From contig JAGUCH010000009.1 of the NCBI GenBank assembly GCA_019096065.1, forward strand, positions 2,242,001 through 2,306,000: a stretch of DNA of 64,000 bases, in the 5' to 3' direction. Below, one piece after another: positions 1 to 11,500 of the stretch; position 1 is the stretch's first letter, and each line of letters starts with the position of its first letter. The notes below the pieces were generated by a model, which saw only the letters and a program-made list of their open reading frames with translations, had not been told where the DNA came from and made no database searches. Source of the DNA: Paracyclopina nana (taxonomy: Eukaryota > Arthropoda > Copepoda > Cyclopoida > Cyclopettidae). The position numbers and the translations under genes are program-made.

Positions 1-2399
1 TAACTTTGTCAAAAATGAAGCTGGTTTATTCCAAGAGGCTCCCACCAAAACTCAGCCATTTTGAAACGTAAAAAAGGTCAACAGACTACTGAAAAGGTAG
101 AATTTTTCCACAGCAATGTCATCTCTTGACAGTTGTCATGCCTTTAATACAACATGTTGGACCACCAGATATTAAAAAAAAATCTCCTTTGTTATATTAT
201 TGGGGTCAAGCTCTGGACTCGAGTCATTCACTGCTTTTTTCCAGGGGGCGTTTTAAGCCAAGAAGAAGAAAGTGTGCATCAATGCAATTGTGCATTGTTC
301 AAGGATTTGGCCAAGGCATCATCATAAGAAGTATATTAAATGTAAGCAGAGCTTTTAAGCAAAATAGCTTAAAGTACTGAATATTCTCCCAATATTTATA
401 CAAGTCTGCATATCTCATGTCACATGTTTGTCACTATTGTGACATGCTGACCCACAATGTCAAAAGAATCTTGACGACTCAGCTTTGCCCCAGGCTCCTT
501 CAGTGGATTTTGGATGCTCAAAAGCAAAGATACTCATGTCAACCATCATCATGAATATATATGGAGAAATTTCCTGATTGATGATGAATCAATAAAGACT
601 GGACATTTCTCTGATGAATTTATAAAAGTGTCCAAACAATCGATCTTGGGCCATGTCAAGCCAAGTTTCACTTTTGTTCCTCGTATTTGGACCGCTCAAT
701 CAACTCAAAGTGAGAGAGGAATTTCGCCAATTCTCAGGAATATTCATCTCAGATCATCATCACCTTTCGGGTGAGAAAACACAAAACTTTCATCATCATC
801 TTCGTCGTCAATGGCTAAAAACGAAAGTGGACTGTGGAAATTCAGCCCAATAATAACGAGAAAATTTGGGGCGCTCTTCCCAAGGCAAAAACCGCAAAAG
901 CTTCAGATAAGAATCAATTAACTGAAAATCTCTACAACATCATTAGCTTGAAATATCTCTGCTAAAAGCCCGGCCAAGGCTTGATTATCTCCTTGTTAAG
1001 ATCGGATTACGAGGATTTACTTCTGAACTGATCACTTTTAAAAAAATAAAGCCAAAAAAAAACAAGATTTGTACTGCATCACTGCAATTATACTATTTAG
1101 GCTCGGCCTTTTTTGCAATGAGTTTTTGCTCTCGCAGAAATTGCGGTGTGCCTGAAAAATGATGCTTTTTTTGCATATGTAGAAGCTCTACCATTTATTC
1201 TTGACCAGGGAGCAACCCAAGATAACAAACCTAATCTGATTTGCACAAAGCAGAAGTGGCTCGCTGCGTTGTAAAACTTGAACAATTTAGATCTCTCAAA
1301 TTATCTTATGCTGTGGTGTAAAATAGCACAACAACTTGACGACGAAGAAGATGAGAGAGGATTTATGACTGGTTAAGCCACCACAATAAGATCAGCCAGG
1401 CCCAGCCAAAAAAACCTGCTAAATCAATGTTGAAACAGGGATGCCCAAAATATAATGGCTGAGGCCAAAACATGCCAATGCCATGATGCATGAAATTATC
1501 ACGGTGGGACATATGACCATACTTTCCTTCCAAAACTTCCAAATAAAAAGGACTTAAATTGGCCGGCGCCACTTTTGAGCCTTTTTTCCCCTTTGTGTAG
1601 GTTGAGTACTTGCACATAGTGATTTATGCCCGAAGCAAAATTTAACTCTCCCTTTCGAAGATGGTGAGGGAAAATATATTGCATGATGCACAAGAAGATG
1701 GTGAAAAACCAGCAGAAAACAGCTCTTACAAATTACTTTCCATTTCAAAAATTTCTTGAGATTAGCTGCAGCTGTTTAGCTCACATCGAAAAATCGAGTC
1801 AAGACTCATTTTGCCTGGTACAACAACAGCACCAGCCAATTGTCTGGAAAATCTAATTTCTCAGAAGAGCACCTCAACTAAAGTGCAGCAGCAGCAGCAG
1901 CATCAGGTAGTTTAGAAATTTGAGGCCAGGTGATGACTTTTTACCTTGATGGTTTTTTTTCAGCCAGCTCAAGAATGAATTCATTGAGGCCAAGAAGACA
2001 TTTGAGATTCCTATTAGGAAAACTGGCATATTTGGACAAAATGGAGCCTTGTCACACACACTCACACACAAACCAAACAAGATAAAACAAGCTTGATTGA
2101 TTCTCACAACTTTCCCAAAAGTGGGCCAAATTCTGCTCCAAAATTATTCAGGGCAAATTACCTTTAATAGATGATAGCACAATAAAGTGGAAATTAAGGC
2201 TGGCAAAACTTAGAAAAATGATCTTTGTTTACTAATGCAAAGATGCAAATTCACAACAAAAGGAACTTTGAATTTTCCCGCGCTTCTCAAAAATGTCAAA
2301 AGTAAACAAAAAGCTTCTTTGTGCTCCTAACCAAGCTCAAAAAAGCACTTCCTTTCCAGTGTGAATATTTTTATTTTTTGCACAGGTCCTGTTAAGAAG
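1..2399. other. Non-coding flank, 3' of the 468-aa gene
   Basis: No exon with supporting splice sites or protein-like content was found on either strand. The stretch is AT-rich with short homopolymers. It contains a CAG-type trinucleotide tract near 1884-1902 and a CA-rich tract near 2053-2072. Small open frames here overlap one another on several frames and look like chance. Confidence 0.5.
2370..2375 (-). terminator. Poly(A) signal of the 468-aa gene
   Basis: On the minus strand an AATAAA hexamer lies about 25 bases past the TAG stop at 2400-2402. The position fits a cleavage and polyadenylation signal for the minus-strand gene whose last exon is 2400-2573. Confidence 0.5.
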
Positions 2400-2573
2400 C
2401 TAGCCTTGAGTTTCCAGGCGATAATCCTGCAAGGTATGCAGCGGATTATTATATGGCTCATTGTTTACTAAAGAAGACATCATATATGTAAGCATAAGTG
2501 TTGTTCTCCCAGGTTTCTCCAGGAATTCTGTGCATAGTTCACGGATGTCAAGACTTTTAAAATGTGCAAGAGT
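2400..2573 (-). CDS. Exon 3 (terminal) of the 468-aa gene
   Basis: The exon opens after a CTGTCAG acceptor in phase 0, matching the phase of the preceding donor. It encodes 57 residues, beginning TLAHFKSLDIREL, and ends with TAG. A poly(A) signal follows within 30 bases. Confidence 0.62.
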   Translation of the reverse strand, partial: TLAHFKSLDIRELCTEFLEKPGRTTLMLTYMMSSLVNNEPYNNPLHTLQDYRLETQG

Positions 2574-5500
2574 CTGACAGGTGGAAAAAAGCTTGATTTG
2601 GCACAATGGGGACACCAGGCCAGAAATGGGCTTGAAACAAAGGCAACCAGTTTTCTGCAGTAGTATAGCTCCTACAGTGAAAATGGCTGCCCATAAAAAT
2701 GAATGCATGAGTGAGAAGACTGCTGAGGTCTTTGAACCCCTTCCTTTTTTACAACAGCAGCTTCTAATTGCCTGTTCTGGGCAATTTATTAAGTGAGCAA
2801 TTTACTCATTTGCAAAATTGACAGCGCTGAAGAGGATTGTTTGAAAAAAAATTGAATCAGGCAGAGCAAATCCTGCGGATTCTGTCATAAATCTCATAAA
2901 TGCATGAAGGATTCTTACCTCAAGTCCATTTAGGAGTTCAGCTGATGACTGGTCTGGGTGGTCTGAACCATTTATCACTGCACTGTCTGTACTTGTAGTG
3001 GAATGATCAGAAGACTCAGTAAAATGATTCTCCTCACCACTATTGCTGCTCAGCCTGGGTGGCCTGTCACCACTCGCAGGCTCAGCAGTGGGGCTGTAGA
3101 AGCCAGAATCAGCAAAAGTCTCAATGTCAGCTGATGTGGTCATCACTTTGCCAACTTTGCTCACTTGCCTCCTTTCATAGTAGTCAAGCAAGGCTTGCTT
3201 CTGAATCAGCTTCAAAGTGTTGTCAGACACTCTCAGCCTTTTCTCAGGGTCCAAATAGGAAAAGTTGCTCAGGTCTCCAAGAGCATCAGCTGAAATCAGC
3301 TGATGTTCTTGCTGCTCAGCAGCAGCAGCTGACTCCTTACTTTTGCTGAGACTCTGCACTGAAGGGTAGGTTTGCAAGGGGTACTTTTTCAAGTCCTTGA
3401 ATTCACTAGGAGGCTGAATGACTACCGCTGTATTCTCATTAGTGGGAGTCTGGTATCTCAGTGTTTCATTGGAGGAGCTGTTGGACACAACCGAGTCTCT
3501 ACCGTTGGAAGAGCTTTTGTCCTCCTCTGGCACCGAATTGTGGCGCTGCCAGATCATTTTATTTCGGCTGGATCTGGACCTGCGAGCCTCGTATCTTTTG
3601 GCATACTCTTCCAGCTCACAGGATTTGTTGGAGTTGCTGCTCTTCAGTATTTGCTGAGACGACTGCTGGTGCTGGTGCTGCTGAGTGTAAGCATCTATCG
3701 AGAGGCTCCTTGAAATGTAGGGTAAACTGGAGGCTCCCAGATGCTCACTAGTTGACTGGTGATGATGATAGGAAGAAGAGGACATTGGTGCCAAAGACTG
3801 AGGACCAGAGTTGGAATACATTGAGTGTCTCATGTGGTTTTTTGAATGAGTTTCCGAATTCAAAAGCTCTTGCAAAGAGTCTGAGCTCTGAGATATGCCA
3901 GGCCTTGAGGATGAAGACCATCTGGAAGGCCTTTGGTTGTGCTGATGATGATGCTGAATGCTGCAAAGAAGGAAAACGAAATTAGATTGCTTTATTTATT
4001 GAGCTTTTGGAGGAGATTACGAAATCATGCTACTTATCAAGCTGAGGCAATGAACTCATTTAGATACTAAATCTGGCCTCTTTTTTTCCTGCTGCCACAA
4101 TTCACATTTCTTCATCTCTGGCTGCTTAATTACAAGTCTTCAACGTCATGTCAGGAAGCTATTAAAACCGATTTTTTCCTCTGAGTGCTTCTTATTTTTA
4201 GAAATAATGAGACAAAACTGTTTTTTCATTCTGCATTGGTAGCTTTGGCTTGGTCAGTGATTTAGAGGGAAAATCAGTGGAATCGTATGAGAAAATTATC
4301 CAGGTAGAAGAAGCACAATTTGGTGACAATTTCCTGTTACTGCTTTATGAAGAGCGAGAGAGAAAAAAAAGTGCAATTGATATTTAGCTGCAATTAGCAA
4401 GTATATATGGGAAAAAGGTGAAGTTTGAAGAAGACATTTTTCCACCAAGTTTTTTTTCTTATTTATGTTTGAGGCTCGGCTCATAAAGTATTTAGAGGAA
4501 CTGTTGCTCGTGATTTAGCACTCAAAATCCTTTATGTGAGCCAGTGAAATTTTTTCAGCTCCGTGACTGTGTTGTCACTTTCAAACTATAAAGTGAAAGA
4601 AATGATGTGACATCAGCAAAATTCGTGTCATTGCAAATTTCACACCCCAGCCAAGTAAGCATAGGCATATGATAACTGCTGAACCAGCATTTGCGGAAAA
4701 CCGATCGGGAAATAGGTCAAGCTTCAGATAAATCAGCGTTCAAATCACCGTTTTCTTCACGAAAACGCCTGAACCGTGCAATAATCACCAAATTGCTGAC
4801 AATTCGTATGGTATCATAATTTTGGGAAAATTATTGCACATCTTGGCACAAATCTTGAAAGAAGTGCTGTTGATAACTGCCGTGTGATTTATCCCGTTTG
4901 ATCTTTTTTGCTCTTTAAGAGGGTGAAACAGAGTCATTTTCTCAATTATCCTAGCAAGAGGGGCCATTAATTATGCCAGAACCACCGCAATTAAAGTTCA
5001 AGGCATGAAAAAAAGAAGAAAGTCTGCTTGCAGCATCAATTTATGGGCTAGGGAATTTTTCTCCATTTGTTACACCAAAGCACATGTGAAAAAAGGTGGT
5101 GAAAAAGTTAATTTGATTTTAGTCTACACGTTCTTCACATTTATTGTTCAGCTCTTTAAAAACAGAAGGAAGATATTTTTTTGAATGCAGCTGAAAATAA
5201 GCACGTGGACACTTTGGCTCATTATCTTCCGCGTCTTTGATCGTGGCTTGGTTACGGTTGTTATCGCTTCTTATTTACTGACATCGCAACCTCGTCAGTA
5301 AATAAGAACCGATAACAACCGCAACCATGCTACGATCAAAGACGCGGAAGATAATGAGCCATTGTTTACATTTTGATAGTTGCCATTGTTGCAGCCATTT
5401 TTTGCGCCATTCATAACTAGCTTTTTTCTGCTACTTTCACCCCTAATAATACCGTCTGACCGTTCAAAATTGGACGGTGCGGGAATCAAAAGTTTGTGTT

Positions 5501-8500
5501 GTGAATTCATGAATTTTGTGGCTTAATGGGTATCGTTGGAAAGCTTGAACCTTTAGCCATCTTTTTTGTTTTCTGACAAAATGAAAAATATTATAGTGAA
5601 TTCCCGTGACATCAAAAATAAATGACTCACCAGTTTTTTCGTGACAATTTTCTGGATTACCTTGGGAAAATTGAATTTTCCTGGTTTTTTCCTCCTTAAA
5701 TTGATTTTTTCTACTTTTACAAAAAAGATGGAAAAAGGCTCAATCTTTCCAACGCTATCATTTAAAAGTCCTGTATTTCTTGAATATGTGACAAAAAGTA
5801 AAGATTCCGGTACCGTCCAATTTTGAACGGTCAGACTGTATAAGTGAGTGAGTGTAATTTTTTGCACGAGGAGGTTATCTTCTCAGTCATTAGGACCTCA
5901 CGTCTGTTCGTGATTTGGTCCTTGGTAGATCTTATTTAGAGCATTATGCAGATCACACCTTGGAGAAAGTGTTTTGTGTGCCATCATCATCATCATTATT
6001 ATTATTACTATGGTCTAGAAGGTGGGCTTGCAAAACAAGCGAGAGAAGAGCAAGCTTAACGAGGGTAGCATAGTCATGAGTTGGACAAACAAAGCAACTC
6101 ACTCCTTCTTCTTTGAGCATAACAAGCAAAGTTTTACTTTTCATGTCATGTCAGCATCATTTTACACCATAGAGCCCAAAATGGGAATCAGCAATGCATT
6201 GTTGAATGGAATGCCAAGCATTCTTCTTTTTCCCTCCTTTTTTGCAAAAATAAACGTGACTCTTAACGTCGAAAAAGCATTAGCTAATCAGCGAGACGAG
6301 AACAAAAAAAGCCTTTAAAGATGAATCTTTTTCAATCGCACACTAGGAGCAAATCTCAAAAAAATTCCTTACACACATTATATAGATTTTTTTCTTATTA
6401 GATGTATTTTTTCAATTATGACAATTTTTTAATTATTTAAGTTTATGGGCACTTGGAAAAATACCCCTCAGTGTTACAGTGGAACGTTTCTCAGATAATA
6501 TCTTAGTTTTTTGAAGGCGAAATCTTCTTTAGAGAATTGCGTAAGCTTTTTATCTTTTTGTGACAAAAGCGCACATTTTTTCCCTCCTCCAACCTGATTT
6601 CGTTAAAAATAATTGGTCACGAATTATCCTGATTGCAATTATTCCCCCAAGGGAAGTCCTAAGTGGAAATCCTGTTATGCTCATTTACATAGGAATTGCA
6701 CAGGTTTTTCTCTCGTGGTGAATCCAGGAAAAATGTTCAATATTGCTACAAAATCCTAATGATGGATCCTTTCGGAGCCAATTAAGAATGACTTAAGTGT
6801 GTCCATTAGAGCTTTCAAATTTCTTCTATGATGGCGGCCATCTTTGACGGCTGAACGGCGAAATGCATCAAGTTACAAAAATGAATGAGCTAGATCAGCT
6901 TTGTTAATGATGTGTGTTCTATGATGTCTGCAGGGGGAATTGCAAAGAGTTTTGCAGATTTCACCTGCTTTATGCACACTGGGCCAAAAGCCTATTAGCT
7001 GTACAAGAGCCCTTTTGGCTGCTAACTATGCAAGCACGCGGATGGGCTTTGACTGACATCGTCAAAGTGGGTGCCAAAAATCACCAATCAAGATTAGGAT
7101 TTTTTCTGGCGCCAGATTATTTCCCCTGAGTGCATTATTATTATTTGGTTGATTTCGTCGTGGGGAAATTGCGGGCTTTTTTGGGGGGCGCAATTTTAGG
7201 CGTGTTAAAATGCAATGAAGAAGCCTCAAAATGGCTTTATTTTTCAAGGTGAATTGGGCCATTACATATCATAAAAGCATTTTTCACTGGATTAGAAAAT
7301 TTGTGAGGACAAAAGAAATCCTCGTATCAGGGCATGATAAATTATGAAGTTGCAAAAGAGGTTGTTTGACGAGGTAGTTTAGCCCAGTGTGCACACATTA
7401 CTGAGCAGCTCTCTCACGCAAATATTACGCATCCAGGTCCAATTTGGAGTCCTTGTCTTTTCCCATTATTTTTAGAGTGATTTTCAAGTTGCTTTAATCG
7501 TCTGCTCACCTTCAAATCAAACCGTGTAATTTACTAACTGTCACTCGATCTCAGCAATGAGAGCAGCACCCTTTGCAAAAGTGGGCCCTTTTAGTGAATC
7601 ACATGCGGCTGACTATCATTTTCAATTTTTTAATTCATATATATAGTTAGTACATAAGGCAAGAAAAAATGATAGAAAGTTTTGCTGGGAGGCCACCCAC
7701 GATTTTTGCACATCGCGGCTAGATATGATGTAGTAAAGCAAAAAAGGAGGCTCCACCTTGCCTTAAAAATAGTAGGTTGCTCCCATTACATTTTTCAGCC
7801 TCACATAAGCACAGAGGGCTCGTAATTGACACTTTTCCCTTTATAAAGAGCATCACGACAATCAAGAAGTTGCTGAGCTTTGATTTGACCACCGTGGCAT
7901 GGCATGATGATAATCATCGTGAGCATGAAATGTGTTTGTGGTCTTGGGTGGGGTTTAGCTATAAAACTCCTTCTTCACCAGATTTCAGATCCGGCCAGGC
8001 AAAATTCACACTGGGCCTGGCTGTTACCAGTGAGGACGCAGGGCCCTTTTTTCAGGGCTTATGGCCCAGTGTGCACCACCAACCACCACCACCCTTTTGG
8101 CTCTCATTATTATCAGGGCATGCTTGAACACCCACCAGAGTGGCTAGAAATGCGATATTGAGCATGCAATGGCACCTATGAAGGATTGCCAGGATTATCT
8201 GGGACATGAGAGCCTGGATGCCAAGAAAAACACTCTAGAAATTCCAGCCATTCTACCATGATATAAATCATCATGGAGGAACTTTGATGCATCAAATTGG
8301 GTCAAATATGCCTCCAATAATAATTCATCAATTAACAATGAACCTCGAGAATTCAGAGGTGACGACGATGACTGGTTTTTCATGGAAAAAAACGAGTTTT
8401 TCTTCAACCAGCAAGAACCTTCATTTTTTATATATGGAGTGACCAGAAGAAACATCTGGTGCTAAGGGCGATTTACTGAATTTTCAGTTTTCTGCCCTTG

Positions 8501-11500
8501 AGCATTGCAAGATTTCAGACAATCATCAGCTTTTTTTGAATGCCCACACAATGATTGCCTCGAGGCTTGAACGTCTTGAATTTGTGCCATTACTTAAAAA
8601 AGGCCCAAATACTGCATATCCTGATTGTTAGAAAGTTTGGCCAGCTCACAAGAGAAGTAGCAGCCAAAGGGTTAGGTGATTTGTGAGAGCTAATTGGATC
8701 TAGACAACAACAATCTTAATGGTTCTCAAAGCCAGGTTTCACTTCTGTTCCTTCCCATATAATGTAAGATATGTGTCCAACCCCATTAGTGCTGCAACTT
8801 TGCTGAGGAAATCTATGCTGCAACTGAGTTCATCAATTTGAATCAGTGTATTTTCTTGCTAGTAATAGAAATATCAGCCTTTTGAATTTTGAGCAATAAG
8901 CAAAAGTACATATCACTATTTTTGGAAAGGATGGCCAATTATAGTAAGTTGACTAGTGGCATGCAGAAATATGATAAAGTATTAAATGTACAGTTGGCAA
9001 TGCACGTGGCAGATATATAATGATTCAGCTTATTTGTTGCTATCTAACTGGTTTAGTCCAAAGGTGAAATCTGTGTGTGAGTTGCAGCAAGATTTGCTAA
9101 TAACTTTAAAGCATGACAACAGCAGCGTTGGAATGCTGAATAATAAAGCCATTTTTTGGGGGTCAAAATGTGCCTACTCATGATGGCTTTTCTCTTTCTA
9201 AATGAATGCTGAATTTTAATGGCTGATTTTTTCGTAACTAGTCGTGGAAAACTCTAAGGTCTGGTCAGCTCCAGCTATTAAAAGGCAACTTGACCGCCTA
9301 TGGGCACAATTAAATGCGGATTGAGAGCGGAAATTGTTGTTGTTACTGGTCATAATAATTGTAGCCTCACGTGTGAGGAAAATCTTCTTTGTTTTGGACT
9401 TGACAGTGAATAATTGAAAAATTTCTAATCTGTCCACACATCTTTTCTTGGACCAGGCTCAAAATGCCTTATCAACAAGGACAAGTATATACTCGTTTTT
9501 TTATGTCGACTCACAATAGCACGCCATTTTTTCTTCTTCCAGAGGAAAATCAAGGAGAAAACCAATCATGAGACAAGCAGCTCAAAAAATGGCGGAAGTG
9601 AGTCCGAACTTGCCTTGAAATCATTGCTATGCTACTGATCCACCAAAATAGAGCCCCACCCAAAGGATATGAAAAAAATCGTTTCAACTCCTCCTTATAC
9701 GAATGACAACGTCTGTAAATCAACTTTTGCTATTGGCCACTGCCAAAATAGAAAAAAATGCATTATGCTCATAAAAACATAAGAGGTTGTTGTTGTGTGA
9801 GAAATATTTACACGCTGTTTTCATGGGTGACTTCCGAAAAGTAGAACAATTGTGCTTCATTTACCAACTAAAGATGAGAATACTTCTCCCAAAAAAAAGG
9901 TTGTGATTAATGATTTTCGGAGAGGCACAATTTCGTTTTGTTATCAAATTGGAGTGATTTGGTCAAGTGAAATAAAAAGATAAAGACTTTATATTCATAT
10001 CAGATAAGCTACTTTTATAATTAATCTCAACCACTTTAGGAGAATGGGGTTGATAAATTAAATGCTCCTTTGTCACTCTATGTCCCCACTAAATAAATTA
10101 GGAGCAAGGCCTTTATTTCCAATTCTGCTCGTTCTTTCAACGTTTTTTATATACCTAAAATAATTCAAATAAAAAATTACCATGAAGAAAAGCTTCTAAT
10201 TTCAGGACATATAGGCCAGAGAGATCATTAAAAGACTGCAACAAAAACGAGCCTCGATCTCATCAGCTGACTGACTTTCTTGGCATGTCAGCTGCCAATA
10301 AATTATCACGTGACCTGGGCTGAGAGCACCAGCATCCAATAAGGAAGCTGAATTGCAGCCGTATTTCACCCTTTCAAAAGAAGGCTAACTTAACTGCTAC
10401 TCATGCGAAGCAGAAGCTATTGCAGAAAGTGGTTGCGATACGATGATGCCATATGTTGATGGAGTAGAACGTGGGCAGAACTTTCAGTACACAATGTGAA
10501 TTCATGATGGGTATACAGCATGGAGTGGGCAGCATCAGGAAGAAATTCCACTTTTTATTTACCAAAGGTCAAGCTGAGCAAGTAATTGTTTACAGCAGGC
10601 TTGTTTTAGCAACCGACCTTGCAGTCTCAGAATCGAGGAATTTTTGCATGCACCATTGGTCACATCTTGAGGATCTCTTCTTTGGAAGCTATGGGGGGTC
10701 ACCTTTTTATGGTGACAACACTCGAGAATTGGACCACTCCAGACTGACTGGGTCACTCCCCGAATCCAAAAATGAAAAAATTCACTGAACAACTGCCAAG
10801 ATTGAAGAATTCCTTAAAAAATGGCTTAAAAATTGGGGGAAAACTAACCTTAAGGCTTTCTAAAAAAGAAACTTGGAGAGGTTGTTGCAGCCAAGACACT
10901 TGACTAAAACAATGAGCCAAGAAGAATTTTCTTCCTCTCAACATCAGCATTTTTTAATGAAACATCTTTTTTGTGGTCTTGACATTCAATTCTGGAATTA
11001 TTTTAGCTACTGCATACAAACTTCTGTCTACTCTTCCATCATGATGGATGAAATTAACTTTCTCCCTTCCTGCTTGTAACAAAGTGAATGCCCACTTGCA
11101 TCTTTGTATGTAGGCTTGCTTTTGTGTCAGAAAATTAGGGGAACACAATAAAGAAGCTAAAGCAGCTGGCTGCTGTAGCTGTGGCAGGGAAAAAAGTTAG
11201 GTTAATCAGGAACTAATGATGATAAAACTGAGTTTTTCCCATACTTCATTTTATGAAGATTTTAATTTGATGAGGGCCATAAAATGGCCAGACAGGGACA
11301 CACTGAATCCCACAGATGAGCTGGGCTGTGGAATGTAGGAATTCGTAGGAAAAAACCTGGTGGTGGAGGTGGGATGAATCATCTCAACTAAATCTTAACA
11401 AGGATCATAAAAGTTGGATCTTGACCAGAAATCTGGGTTTTTAATAAGGAGATGCTCATAATCAGATCTCAATTAACCTGTTCATAAATTTGAGTTGCAC

